NCBI RefSeq assembly: GCF_004208525.1
Contig: NZ_SGIT01000002.1
Location: forward strand, 1,550,001-1,614,000
Reading direction: 5' to 3'
Source of the DNA: Sphingobacterium corticibacterium
Lineage (GTDB): Bacteria > Bacteroidota > Bacteroidia > Sphingobacteriales > Sphingobacteriaceae
Length of the DNA stretch: 64,000 bases
Below are positions 7,568-17,399 of the stretch, one piece after another (positions within the stretch are counted from its first letter, which is position 1; each line of letters begins with the position of its first letter). The notes beneath the pieces are model-generated. The model did not search any database. It was given only the letters and a program-made list of their open reading frames with translations, and was not told the origin of the DNA. The translations under genes were made by a program, and so were the position numbers.

Positions 7568-9652
7568 TTATTTTACAGCTAAAATTTCTACATCATCAAT
7601 CCAGAGTCTGTCTCCCCCTTCAAGCATCCCCATATCTATAGATAAGCGATAACTACCATCCCTAGGTAATTTGATAGAGCGAAAAGAATTCTTTCTGGAC
7701 GTAGTGGAAACGGTCAACTCTTTATCCAGCATTTTTTCAATTCCTTTTTCTGGATCAGAATTTTCCAATCGTATAAAAACAGAGGTTTTACGGCTAGCTG
7801 CAGAATTGATCTTTATATCAAACTGCTCACCTTTTTTTGCTTGGAGACTCCAGAACATAGCAAATGCCGAAGATTTATCGACGGACTTTTCCATTTGAAT
7901 AAAAGCCGATTTCTTGCCTGTGAGTTTGTATGTAGTATCTATAGAAACTGTAGCCCGTACTCCCTCAGTTTTTCTAATCTTCCATCCACCTAAATTATCG
8001 TCAAAATTGCCATTTATATTTCTGCTATAAAGCTGCGCCCTAACATTGTAATTTCGTGTATCTAATGGAAAAACTCCAACCTCATTTCCCCAGTCTATCC
8101 ATTCATGGTACATTTTTTTTACCTTATCGGGATATTTAACAGATAAATCGTCCATTTCTGTAGGATCTGCATCCATATCATATAGAGAGAGGTTGTTCTC
8201 ATCTAATTCTGCGTCTTGTAGCGTCTTCGTTACTAATTTCCATCTTCCATCCCGTACGGCGATGTTGGCTTCATGTTCCCAAAATATTTTACCCCGGTTG
8301 TTGCTTTTTCCATTAAAATGAGGTTTTAAACTTTTCCCGACTAAAGAAGGGATATTTTTCCCTTTATAAGTAACAGGATAGCTTGTTTGCGAAATGTCCA
8401 CACAAGTTGCCATAATATCACTGATGTGACCGTAATTCGTTACAAAAGAATTATAAAGATTTTCATCAATACCTTTTGGCCAATGAACTATTAACGGGGT
8501 AGCGATGCCTCCTTCATTTGTATAATGTTTATATTCTCTGAAAGGTGTACTACTGACATTTGCCCAATTTACACGATAACTTTCAAACGTATCCTCTTTC
8601 CCATCCACGTCTTTTCGCTTTCCGCTGCTTATGAATTCGGCACAGGCGCCATTATCACTTAAGAAAAATATTAAGGTGTTGTCTAATTGGTTTTCTGCTT
8701 TTAACGCTTCTAGAATACGTCCAATCCCTTGATCCATATTATCAATTTGTGCAGCATAAATAGCCATGCGCATAGCCATTTCGTTTTTCTTTTCATTTGA
8801 TAAACTATTCCAGTCTTTTATCACCGTATCTCTCGGAGAGAGGGTCGTATAACTAGAAAATAAGCCTATCTGCTGTTGTTTTTCGAAACGGTTTTTGCGA
8901 ACCACATCCCATCCTACTTTATAAAACTCTTTGTATTTATCTATGTCGTTTTGCAACGCATGCAACGGCCAATGGGGAGCGGTATAAGCAACATACATAA
9001 ACATGGGGCTATCCGCATTTTTATTGAAATGCTGATGAATATATTTCACTGTTGAATCACTAATGGCATCTGTCAGGAAAAAACTATCAGGGGCTTTATA
9101 TCGGTGATTGTCAGTATAAATTACGGGTGTGAAATAATTAGCACCTCCCGGGATAATTCCAAAATAATGGTCAAATCCTCTTTGTTTTGGCCAGTTATCA
9201 ATTACCATCCCATCTATTTTGCGTTCATTTGTCACATGCCATTTACCTGTCATGTAAGTACCGTACCCAGCAGTTTTCAATACTTCGGCAATGGTTACCG
9301 AATTGTCGTTGAGATTTCCTTGATACGCTGGGGTACCTAAATCCGCAGCAGCCATCCATCCCATTCCTGCTTGATGGGGGTAAAGCCCTGTTAACAAAGA
9401 CGCCCTTGTAGGACAACATCTCGCCGCATTGTAAAATTGCTTATATCGGAGGCCTTCTTGGGCAAGCCTGTCCAGATTAGGAGTTTCTATTTCTCCGCCA
9501 TAACAACCAAGATCAGAATACCCTAAATCATCGGCCATAATCAATACAATATTTGGTCGTTTATCCTTCTTTCCTTGTTGTGCCTTTAATGGTGTATTAC
9601 AAAATGACCCAGCCATCAGTAATAGAAATAAACTTTTTTGAAGAATGTTCAT
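7568..9652 (-). CDS. Secreted family S1 sulfatase with C-terminal carbohydrate-binding-like domain
   Basis: A 694-residue sulfatase with a signal peptide (residues 1-25, ending LKAQ). The metal-binding start RPNIVLIMADDLGYSDLG (Asp41/Asp42) and the formylglycine motif CCPTRASLLTG (Cys79 modified, Arg83) are intact. After the catalytic domain (to about residue 540), roughly residues 545-694 form a beta-sandwich-like extension (NFDDNLGGWKI...LWIDDVEIL) resembling CBM4/9-type modules. It should remove sulfate from a glycan in the periplasm or at the surface. It is the last gene of the locus A minus-strand run and a close relative of the sulfatase at 21867. The exact sulfate position is unknown. 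Confidence 0.9.
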   Translation of the reverse strand: MNILQKSLFLLLMAGSFCNTPLKAQQGKKDKRPNIVLIMADDLGYSDLGCYGGEIETPNLDRLAQEGLRYKQFYNAARCCPTRASLLTGLYPHQAGMGWMAAADLGTPAYQGNLNDNSVTIAEVLKTAGYGTYMTGKWHVTNERKIDGMVIDNWPKQRGFDHYFGIIPGGANYFTPVIYTDNHRYKAPDSFFLTDAISDSTVKYIHQHFNKNADSPMFMYVAYTAPHWPLHALQNDIDKYKEFYKVGWDVVRKNRFEKQQQIGLFSSYTTLSPRDTVIKDWNSLSNEKKNEMAMRMAIYAAQIDNMDQGIGRILEALKAENQLDNTLIFFLSDNGACAEFISSGKRKDVDGKEDTFESYRVNWANVSSTPFREYKHYTNEGGIATPLIVHWPKGIDENLYNSFVTNYGHISDIMATCVDISQTSYPVTYKGKNIPSLVGKSLKPHFNGKSNNRGKIFWEHEANIAVRDGRWKLVTKTLQDAELDENNLSLYDMDADPTEMDDLSVKYPDKVKKMYHEWIDWGNEVGVFPLDTRNYNVRAQLYSRNINGNFDDNLGGWKIRKTEGVRATVSIDTTYKLTGKKSAFIQMEKSVDKSSAFAMFWSLQAKKGEQFDIKINSAASRKTSVFIRLENSDPEKGIEKMLDKELTVSTTSRKNSFRSIKLPRDGSYRLSIDMGMLEGGDRLWIDDVEILAVK

Positions 9653-9753
9653 TATTTGCTGCTTTTTTATATGGTCCTAATGGACTTGCTGTAACATATC
9701 CAACTGCATAATTTTCACCGCATAATAACACCGACTCCCAATAACACCTGTTG

Positions 9754-11265
9754 TTACCTTTCTACAGCAATAACATCGCTATCGCTATTTGCTTTACCTT
9801 CTTTATCTATTTGGGTTATTTTAATGTATAAAACTTCACGCTCAATTTCTTGAGTTAGCAACGCTTTTTTAGTGCAACCTGTTGATAAAAAGATGCCCAC
9901 ACATAGCATCGATGCAATAAAAATACGATTTCTGCGATTAAACAATAATGTTGTTAACAGCAAAATAATAAATACCGATATGCCAGCTAATTGTAATGAA
10001 TCGAGGTTAAGCGTATGTTGATATTCCAAAACTTCATTGGAATCACCGTTTTCTGCTTTACTAGCTACAGAAGCCACTTCATGCCAAGTTTCTCCATTAT
10101 TAGAAATTTGAACCACAAAATGGTCACTATTTCTTTCACTTTCCGTTTTCCACTGTATCAATAAATCGCCATTAACAATACTTGCACTTATATCTGCAAA
10201 GGCTACAACAGGAGTTTGGTCACAAGCTATATCATAATTAGCGTTGTTAATTGTCCAGTTTTTTTCTGTCCTTAATTTATTGTAAGAAACCTGATCTCCA
10301 TAAGTTCTCTGTGCAGCACCTAGCACTAATCCATGTGGTGTATTATTATTTTCTGCCCAGCCTTTCAAGGTATTGCTAAAGTTTACACAATCCATTCCTA
10401 CCCCATTGCTGGATCCCAAAAAAGCACTTAGCGTAACCCCTTCTTTTAATGTCCAGCTGCCTAAACTGGCATTGTTGAATACGCTGTTAAAAAACATACC
10501 ATTTAAATTCGTTACGTTTGATACATTCCATGCATTTAACGGTTGGTTAAATGCTTTTGAAGTTTCAAACATATTTGTCATGGTTGTTACGTTTTCAGTA
10601 TTCCAGTTTCCGATAGGCTGGTTAAATGTTTCTGTACCCCGAAACATGTCTGACATATTTTGAACAGCCCCTGTATTCCAGTTACTTAATGGTTGATTAA
10701 ACACCTTAGCACCATAAAACATCGCGGCCATATTCGTAACTTCTGATACATTCCAGGTATTAAAGCTTGCATTTCCTGTTAAATGTATACAATCTCGAAA
10801 CATATAGCTTATATTTCCAGCTAGTGTTGGAACATCCATAGCGGTCACCTCAAGATTTAGGCAATCATAAAACATATGTGTTTTGTCCCAGGTCCAGAGG
10901 TCGCCCCACTGCGTTATTTCCATTAGCTTTCTACGATCTGTTTCCGCCGGTGCGGAACCTATTTGCCAATAAAACCCTGCACCTACATTAGATATGGTTA
11001 CTTCGTAAGTTCCTTCCGAAGGAACGGTGATTATATTATTTGTTAGACTAGAACTAGTAAAGGTTCCATTTGTTGCAGGTTCTTCTACCTTGACCCAGTT
11101 ACCTTCGTAAGTTCCTCCCGCTACGGGAAGCTTTATCGTCCTATTACTTGATCCGGCATAAGTTCCTGATAACTTGCTGGTGTTCCAGACAGTCTTAAAC
11201 GCCGTTTGTGCGTATCCGAGTACTATTGCGTTCACAAATAATACTAATGTTATAATTCTTTTCAT
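9754..11265 (-). CDS. DUF285/BspA-type repeat protein with split FN3-like end
   Basis: A 503-residue protein with a signal peptide (to about residue 19, GYAQ). Residues about 130-300 carry DUF285 (BspA-like) repeats: successive units of the form NxxxMFxxxxxFNQPLxxWNTxxVxxM. The C-terminal region begins as an FN3-like fold (DLLIQWKTESERNSDHFVVQ...). It is then interrupted by two hydrophobic helices (about residues 427-442 and 448-463) joined by the basic turn NRRNR. It resumes with LYIKITQIDKEGKANS. Positive charges in the turn suggest it faces the cytoplasm, placing both halves of the FN3 domain in the periplasm. Its position between two sulfatases suggests a binding or scaffold role in locus A. 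It has no enzyme motif. Confidence 0.75.
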   Translation of the reverse strand: MKRIITLVLFVNAIVLGYAQTAFKTVWNTSKLSGTYAGSSNRTIKLPVAGGTYEGNWVKVEEPATNGTFTSSSLTNNIITVPSEGTYEVTISNVGAGFYWQIGSAPAETDRRKLMEITQWGDLWTWDKTHMFYDCLNLEVTAMDVPTLAGNISYMFRDCIHLTGNASFNTWNVSEVTNMAAMFYGAKVFNQPLSNWNTGAVQNMSDMFRGTETFNQPIGNWNTENVTTMTNMFETSKAFNQPLNAWNVSNVTNLNGMFFNSVFNNASLGSWTLKEGVTLSAFLGSSNGVGMDCVNFSNTLKGWAENNNTPHGLVLGAAQRTYGDQVSYNKLRTEKNWTINNANYDIACDQTPVVAFADISASIVNGDLLIQWKTESERNSDHFVVQISNNGETWHEVASVASKAENGDSNEVLEYQHTLNLDSLQLAGISVFIILLLTTLLFNRRNRIFIASMLCVGIFLSTGCTKKALLTQEIEREVLYIKITQIDKEGKANSDSDVIAVER

Positions 11266-11306
11266 AACTTGTTTTTTATTATTGATTTATAATTATATAA
11301 TGGTGT

Positions 11307-12815
11307 TTACATGCCTTTTATTCTATTTAGCTCCTTTGCCAGCTCTTTAACCTTTTCCGGGTACCTTGCCGAAAGATCATTCATTTCTTCTGGATCTTCT
11401 TTAAGATTGTAAAGTTGCGGCATGTTACTTAGACCTGTTTCGATGGTTTTATTTGCTAGCCAGTCAGGTACTTCTTTTGACAGAGGCTCTATATATTTCC
11501 ACACTCCAGACCTTATAGACATCGTAAAAGATTCCTGAAGCATGCTTTTTCTTCCATCACTAGAATTCCCAAGTAATACTTCAGACATGTCCTTGCTGTC
11601 AGGAGCATTTTTATCGTCCACTTGCTGACCCGTTAATGCCGCTAACGAAGCAAATAGATCTACCTGGTTAAATAACGCGTCACTTCGACCAGGTTTGATG
11701 ACATCTGGCCAATAAGTAATTGTGGGCATACGCGTACCTCCTTCATAAGCGCTATACTTGCCCCCTCTATATATACCTGAAGGTTGATGCTCTCCTATTA
11801 ATTCCACAGCATTATCGGCGTAACCATCATCAAGTACAGGGCCATTGTCACTACTAAATATGACCAATGTATTTTTGTCGATTCCTAATTCACGAAGATT
11901 TTTCATTATTTCGCCTACCATCCAGTCCATTTGTACAATATCATCACCTCTAGGTCCCATTTCCGTGGCTCCTACAAATTTTGCATTTGGGGATCTTGGA
12001 ACGTGAATGCTTGGTAATGAGTAATACATAAAAAAGGGTCTATCTTTATGTTTTGTAATAAACTCCTTAGCCTTTTGGGATAAAACGGTGGCAAATTCTT
12101 CGTCTTTCCAATGGGCGCTACTACCTCCGCTCATAAATCCTATTCTACTAATTCCGTTAATTATCGTACCGCTGTGCTGTGTATCAGCTTTCATTTTTAG
12201 CCGTTCAGGGTGTTCCAAACCCGTTGGGAGTGTACCGATTTTGTGGTCGTAACTAACTTCTATAGGATTTTCTTTTTCTAAGTTTACGACACGCTGGTTT
12301 TCTACAAATACGGTAGGCACCCTGTCTGCCGTGGCAGGAATAAGAAAGCTATAATCAAAGCCAATTTCTTTTGGTCCCGGTTTGATTTCTATGTTCCAAT
12401 TAGGCTCTCCATTACCCAAACCTAAATGCCATTTGCCAATTACACCTGTTGCATAGCCAGCTTTTTTTAACATATCGGCAATAGTCACCGTTTCTGGATC
12501 AATAATTAAAGGCGCGTCACCGGGTAATATAGCCGCGTTATTTCTGAAGGCGTAACTACCGGTTAGCAAGGAGTATCTAGAAGGTGTACAGGTTGATGCA
12601 GATGAATGCGCATCCGTAAAAAGTAGCCCATTGTTTGCCAGTTTATCGATGTGTGGTGTTTTCACGGCCTTTGCGCCGTAGCAGCTTAAATCTCCGTAAC
12701 CTAAATCATCTACATAAATAATCAGGATATTCGGTTTTTTTACGGGTTTGTTTGCTGAACAAGAAAGAAATAGAGCCAGAACAAATAGTAAGTAAATGAA
12801 ATACGCTTGTTTCAT
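11307..12815 (-). CDS. Sulfatase lipoprotein (family S1)
   Basis: A 502-residue sulfatase with a lipoprotein signal (LFLSC, Cys19). The metal motif NILIIYVDDLGYGDLSCYG and the formylglycine motif CTPSRYSLLTG (Cys76, Arg80) are intact, as is the later FSSDNGP metal-ligand motif. Unlike the other two sulfatases of the locus it has C-T-P-S-R rather than C-C-P-T-R and lacks an added C-terminal domain, so it probably belongs to a different S1 subfamily and removes a different sulfate. It lies 6 bp after the GH43-type gene and is surely co-transcribed with it. Confidence 0.9.
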   Translation of the reverse strand: MKQAYFIYLLFVLALFLSCSANKPVKKPNILIIYVDDLGYGDLSCYGAKAVKTPHIDKLANNGLLFTDAHSSASTCTPSRYSLLTGSYAFRNNAAILPGDAPLIIDPETVTIADMLKKAGYATGVIGKWHLGLGNGEPNWNIEIKPGPKEIGFDYSFLIPATADRVPTVFVENQRVVNLEKENPIEVSYDHKIGTLPTGLEHPERLKMKADTQHSGTIINGISRIGFMSGGSSAHWKDEEFATVLSQKAKEFITKHKDRPFFMYYSLPSIHVPRSPNAKFVGATEMGPRGDDIVQMDWMVGEIMKNLRELGIDKNTLVIFSSDNGPVLDDGYADNAVELIGEHQPSGIYRGGKYSAYEGGTRMPTITYWPDVIKPGRSDALFNQVDLFASLAALTGQQVDDKNAPDSKDMSEVLLGNSSDGRKSMLQESFTMSIRSGVWKYIEPLSKEVPDWLANKTIETGLSNMPQLYNLKEDPEEMNDLSARYPEKVKELAKELNRIKGM

Positions 12816-12821
12816 AAAATT

Positions 12822-13997
12822 TTATTTAATATTTAAAGTCGAATAAAAGTCATCTGCCACTTTTGCATCTGGCATTAACTTGTCCTTTTTCCATTTTAAA
12901 GGCACAATAGCAGGGCGACAGGTTATAGGAAATCTAGTTCCCATTACGCCTCTGGGATTAAAAAATGTGGTAGACCACCAGTTACCGTTTTCGTCTTTAA
13001 ACAAATTATTATGTCCACCCTGTAAAATAGCCGGATAACGAGGACCATAAGGGCCATAAATATGATCTGATTCAGCGATCACCACATCATAACTATATAA
13101 CTTGTCACTTTTTTTGTTATCCCTTATATAAGAATACGTGCTATCTGCATGAGAAACCGACCATATCGTCTGTAATAGCTGATATTTACCCGCATGCTTA
13201 TCTAGCCAAACGCCTTCTATATATGGTTCAGATTCATATGGCGTTTCCTTAAAAGCTCTAAAGGGTTCTGCAATATCGCTCAGATCCTTTTTCATCTTGG
13301 CTATGTAATGATTATGTCCGATTAGATAAACTTCACCATCTGTATCTTCAAAAAAGCTAAGGTCTATATTGTCAAATATGGCCTTGGTTTCGTTTCCCTT
13401 TATGTTTTTATACGGCCCTTCAGGTTTACCGGATGAACTTTCCAAAACGAACGAACCATTGTTACCATTTAGACACGCGATTAACAACCATTTTTTTTGA
13501 CTTTTTATATAATGTAATTCTGGTGCCCAAACAGCTCTATACAGGGAGTCTAATGGATCTCCATTAGGAGATTTTTCACCAGGTTTAACGGGCGTTCCTT
13601 TTTTTTGCCAAGGAGCTGCATCTTTATCAAAAGACCAGATTACACCTCTTGATTCCCAATTTTTGAGATCTCTGGACCTCCATAAGTATAAACCATCGTT
13701 ATAATCCCAACAGTGTACCTGACCTGGGAAAACTCTGCCGGGAGTTGCCGTAGTTCCTGTCAGATAATAGTACCCATCGGGTCCGTAAGTTACATAGGTG
13801 TCTCTCATCCATACATCTAAAATAGGTCTCACAGCCGCAGGAATAGTAAGAGAGGAATCTCCTATTGGGGCGATTGGATCACTAAAAACTTGCGTTGACG
13901 CGGATTTGTCTTGTGTTAAACCACAGGAAACAGCAATAAAAATCAATAATAATAAACCAATGAATTTTTGAATTTCAACTAAAGTGTTTTTGTACAT
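12822..13997 (-). CDS. GH43-like glycoside hydrolase lipoprotein
   Basis: A 391-residue lipoprotein (signal ending IAVSC, Cys25) with a five-bladed propeller pattern of family 43. The candidate base Asp66 lies in WMRDTYVTYGPDGYYYLTGTT (quoted in part), a WAPELHY motif follows, a central Asp lies in NIDLSFFEDTDG, and the candidate acid Glu lies in IEGVWL. GH43 enzymes mainly remove arabinose or xylose, but related families with this fold (for example GH117) act on anhydro-galactose, and I cannot separate these by eye. It is co-transcribed with the sulfatase at 11307, so it may act on sulfated or freshly desulfated sugars. Confidence 0.75.
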   Translation of the reverse strand: MYKNTLVEIQKFIGLLLLIFIAVSCGLTQDKSASTQVFSDPIAPIGDSSLTIPAAVRPILDVWMRDTYVTYGPDGYYYLTGTTATPGRVFPGQVHCWDYNDGLYLWRSRDLKNWESRGVIWSFDKDAAPWQKKGTPVKPGEKSPNGDPLDSLYRAVWAPELHYIKSQKKWLLIACLNGNNGSFVLESSSGKPEGPYKNIKGNETKAIFDNIDLSFFEDTDGEVYLIGHNHYIAKMKKDLSDIAEPFRAFKETPYESEPYIEGVWLDKHAGKYQLLQTIWSVSHADSTYSYIRDNKKSDKLYSYDVVIAESDHIYGPYGPRYPAILQGGHNNLFKDENGNWWSTTFFNPRGVMGTRFPITCRPAIVPLKWKKDKLMPDAKVADDFYSTLNIK

Positions 13998-14050
13998 AAA
14001 TGTTTTCTATAAAGGATATCTATTGTTTTGCGGATCAATTACATCAAGAG

Positions 14051-14090
14051 AGTGTCCCTACATTTTTTTAAACCTGGGGGACAGCTCCAA
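14051..14090 (-). terminator. Hairpin between DUF4886 and GH43-like genes
   Basis: On the minus strand, GAG-TGTCCC and GGGACA-CTC arms pair around a loop containing TTTAAAAAAATG, just after the DUF4886 stop. There is no T-run at the 3' side, so it may be a processing site or attenuator and not a full terminator. Confidence 0.35.
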
Positions 14091-14099
14091 CAGTATAGC

Positions 14100-15860
14100 C
14101 TAATTTATTGATGGTGATAATCGTAGTGCGGTGATATAATAAAAGCCGTTCGCATTATTATTCTGTTCCCCAGCAGTGACAGTGATCGTTATTTCTCCAT
14201 TCGCGTTAGGCTGAATATTATTTGCGCAAACTGAATTTGATGTGTTGTTCATTGCATTAAGCAAGACCATATCTTCATTTTGTCCTTTGACAATATATTT
14301 AGTTTGTCTATTCTCATTAACCTTTGTATCAATCCGGGAAGCGAAGAAGCAGAAATTGTATTTCTTCGTCTTGTCCAGACCACCCAACTTCACGACACTT
14401 TGTAATATCGTCGCATTGTTAAAGAGCTTTTTAGAATTGCCATAGTAAGAATCGGACGACACTCCCGCAGGCATGTCAAAATCTGTTGATGTTGTAGCAG
14501 GGCCATTCCGATTTATATCATTGAATCGTTCTGTAATGGTCAAGGAAATTCCTGTATAGTTTCCTTCATCGTCTTTCAGATTTGGAATCGATGTATCCTC
14601 CATGTGTCCTGTTACACTATTCCATTTAGGTGAGGATGTATCCTTACCAAAATTAACGAATACCGGATTAGTAAGGATGCCGGAACCACCGCCCTGATAA
14701 TCTTGCATAGCTGTCACAGCATTGGGTTTTACCACTGCCCTATGTGCCGCATGTTGTGCAATTTCGGTTTCATAATCAGTGAGAGCAGTAGGCTTATAGC
14801 TATTTCCAATGACAGTTTCCCCAAAGATAGCTTCAAACCACGTACAGGAAGCCGTATATCTTCCTATATTCAAGTCAAGATGATAGCCATCCCTGCAGAA
14901 GTTGTCGCCAATAATACTTGTCCGTCCATTTTGAATGGCTGTTCCAGCCGGAACGATTAGCTCCGTGTCAATCAGATCTGTTGCACGATTGTAAGCATCT
15001 ACTATAGCCGTATGCATGATTTCCTGATCCTTATTATAGTTGGCAAAGCCCGCGTGTGTAGAATTTTGTGCGTAGGCCCAGGTTTGATGTAGGATATACT
15101 TTACATGTGGATTTGTCGCTTTTCCTTTTACATAGTTATATAAGGCGGGTAGCGGAGTTACAAAGGTGTTATATTGACCGGAGTTTGGGCTTGCTTGTTG
15201 AAAACTGATATAGTCCCAATCTTCATCAGCCAAAGCCGTTGCAATAGTTGTATTCGGTGTATCTTCCTTATTACCATTCTCTTCTATTTTTCTATAGGCA
15301 TAAGCAGCAGAGTTGTTCGCGGCGTTCTGTACGTGTTGATCGAGGGTAGCACCACCGATGAATAGATTGCCAATGACAATATTTTTACCTGCCGCTTTCG
15401 CAAGGCCGTACAGGTAATATTCTACGGCGTCTTCTGAAAAACTATTGCCTATAGTTAATATCTTTACTACCCCATCGTCTGGATTTTCTATAGTTTCACC
15501 AGTTACATTGATGATACAGCTAGCAAGTATAACACCTTGTAGAGACGTGATGGAAACTCTGCTTTCACCTTGCGACTTTCCAACAACCGTAGCGGAGTGA
15601 TCACTGTTTATGGTGATTGCTACAACCTCTGCGTTGTCAACATTCCATTTATAGGATTCAGGGTTTGTTACGGAGGGTGTAAATGTTGGAATTAAGACCA
15701 ACTCTTCCCCTATAGCAAGTGCGCTTGTCGTTTTGTTCAATTGTATCGCCTGTTTTTGCTCTTGCGGTGGTGAAGTGTCGTCCTTACAGGATATCTGGTT
15801 AAGCGTAAAAAGAGCAAGGATAATCCATACAAAAGACCTAAAATTGAGTATTTTTTCCAT
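14100..15860 (-). CDS. DUF4886 SGNH-type lipoprotein with N-terminal Ig-like domain
   Basis: A 586-residue lipoprotein (signal ending NQISC, Cys25). Residues about 37-120 are a bacterial Ig-like (BIG2) domain (LNKTTSALAIGEELVL...). Residues about 133-360 form DUF4886, an SGNH-hydrolase-like fold: the block I motif LTIGNSFS has the candidate Ser140, and DGYHLD near residues 307-312 supplies the Asp-x-x-His pair. A C-terminal beta domain (about 390-586) follows. SGNH members of such loci often remove acetyl or other acyl groups from glycans, so an esterase role is likely but unproven. It lies between SusD and the GH43-like gene in locus A. Confidence 0.75.
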   Translation of the reverse strand: MEKILNFRSFVWIILALFTLNQISCKDDTSPPQEQKQAIQLNKTTSALAIGEELVLIPTFTPSVTNPESYKWNVDNAEVVAITINSDHSATVVGKSQGESRVSITSLQGVILASCIINVTGETIENPDDGVVKILTIGNSFSEDAVEYYLYGLAKAAGKNIVIGNLFIGGATLDQHVQNAANNSAAYAYRKIEENGNKEDTPNTTIATALADEDWDYISFQQASPNSGQYNTFVTPLPALYNYVKGKATNPHVKYILHQTWAYAQNSTHAGFANYNKDQEIMHTAIVDAYNRATDLIDTELIVPAGTAIQNGRTSIIGDNFCRDGYHLDLNIGRYTASCTWFEAIFGETVIGNSYKPTALTDYETEIAQHAAHRAVVKPNAVTAMQDYQGGGSGILTNPVFVNFGKDTSSPKWNSVTGHMEDTSIPNLKDDEGNYTGISLTITERFNDINRNGPATTSTDFDMPAGVSSDSYYGNSKKLFNNATILQSVVKLGGLDKTKKYNFCFFASRIDTKVNENRQTKYIVKGQNEDMVLLNAMNNTSNSVCANNIQPNANGEITITVTAGEQNNNANGFYYITALRLSPSIN

Positions 15861-15912
15861 ATTTATTACTTCATTTAAAGTTTATACACTTGTAATTGTC
15901 TTCGCTACATCA

Positions 15913-17382
15913 TTAATTGCTTGGGTCTAACAGTTTATTAGCCTCAACTTCTATTTGCGGGATTGGAAAAAGCAATTTATCTGGTGTTGCCAGATCCGGA
16001 GATACACCTCTGGCTATAGCGGAAGATAAAAATGTACCTTGACGAATTAAATCTTCACGACGTTTACCTTCAGAAATAAACTCCCAACCTCTCTCTCTAA
16101 AAATGGCATCTCTGAAATCTTCTTTAGAGGGCGTATTTGCTATGGTTAGACCTTCTAATCCTGCTCGTGTTCTAACTTGGTTAATAAGTGTAAAACATTC
16201 TGTTGGAGGAGTTGTGGATAATTCATTCAAAGCTTCTGCTCTGGTCAATAAGATATCAGCATATCGAAGAAGAGGAACATCACTTCCGCCGTTGTTTCCT
16301 ACAGTAGTGTTATCCCAATATTTAAAACTTCTGGCGTTGTCATCATTCAATATATTTACTGTGACATTGTTATTGTTGATATAGCTCGTACATATTAATG
16401 AACGCCTTTTATCGTTTGGAGCCATACTGTTTACAAAAGCTGTCCTTAAGCGGTATTGTGTAGCAAAATTGGCCATGGAACCAACATAAACAAACTCCGG
16501 AATTTGCGGTGTACTTTTGAAACCCGACGGCAGAGCCCCCGCCATATACCAATTACCAAACCCTCCTGTTTCATTTATGCATGGCAGCACAAGCAACATC
16601 TCCCTGTTATTTAGCTCATTCTCTATTTTAAAGAGATCTTTGAATTCATATTGGGTGGTTGTATAATAGTTAAAGTTTATAACAGCTAGCGCTGCATCCG
16701 CAGCTTTTTGCCACTGTTTTGTATTGAGATAAAATTTTGCCAGTATACCAGACGCATTTCCTTTATTAATTCTTCCATAAGCTTCTTCCTGCCCAGGATC
16801 AGGTAAGTCGGCAATAGATTCTGTAATTTCTGTCTCTATAAATGTCCTCATTTCCTCATCTGTAGCTCTGGCCAGATCTCCTGGTTGGGAATTAGATATT
16901 CTTAATGGTACACGGCCAAACCAGCTATACAGTACCGTGTAGGCATAGGCCCTTAGTACACGTGCTTCTGCCTTATATAGTTTCTTTTTTTCATCAGATG
17001 TGTTTACATCATCTATATTTTCAACGACGTCGTTAGCATCCCTTATCGATCTGTAGTTAGGCGCCCATACATCTTCTCGGAAAGTTATTAAATCCGAATT
17101 CCAGGTAAAATTAATGATGGGCAGAAGTGTTGCGTTTTCTGCACCACCAGAATTAAAGGCCATATCAGTACAGACTTCCGAAGTGTTAATAGTAAGTTTT
17201 GACCCCGTTTGCGTTTGCTGATGGGCATAGGCCGAAAACAATAAAGATTTAATTCCCTCTTCTGTAGTAAGGATGTTACCTGGTGAAAATTCTGAATTAG
17301 GAGTTACTTCAAGCAGTTTTTCGCAAGATGTAAAACCTATTAGCATAGCTACCAAACATATATATTTATACGTATTTTTCAT
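15913..17382 (-). CDS. SusD/RagB-family glycan-binding lipoprotein (locus A)
   Basis: A 489-residue outer-membrane lipoprotein (LIGFTSC, Cys20) with the usual SusD start (CEKLLEVTPNSEF), the helical TPR-like body (EARVLRAYAYTVLYSWFGRVPL) and the family C-terminal signature (RERGWEFISEGKRREDLIR...LFPIPQIEVEANKLL). SusD proteins cover the SusC pore and bind the glycan at the cell surface. The gene starts 17 bp after SusC, so the pair is one transcription unit, and it sits between SusC and the DUF4886 gene. Confidence 0.93.
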   Translation of the reverse strand: MKNTYKYICLVAMLIGFTSCEKLLEVTPNSEFSPGNILTTEEGIKSLLFSAYAHQQTQTGSKLTINTSEVCTDMAFNSGGAENATLLPIINFTWNSDLITFREDVWAPNYRSIRDANDVVENIDDVNTSDEKKKLYKAEARVLRAYAYTVLYSWFGRVPLRISNSQPGDLARATDEEMRTFIETEITESIADLPDPGQEEAYGRINKGNASGILAKFYLNTKQWQKAADAALAVINFNYYTTTQYEFKDLFKIENELNNREMLLVLPCINETGGFGNWYMAGALPSGFKSTPQIPEFVYVGSMANFATQYRLRTAFVNSMAPNDKRRSLICTSYINNNNVTVNILNDDNARSFKYWDNTTVGNNGGSDVPLLRYADILLTRAEALNELSTTPPTECFTLINQVRTRAGLEGLTIANTPSKEDFRDAIFRERGWEFISEGKRREDLIRQGTFLSSAIARGVSPDLATPDKLLFPIPQIEVEANKLLDPSN

Positions 17383-17399
17383 GTTGTTTAATATTTAAA

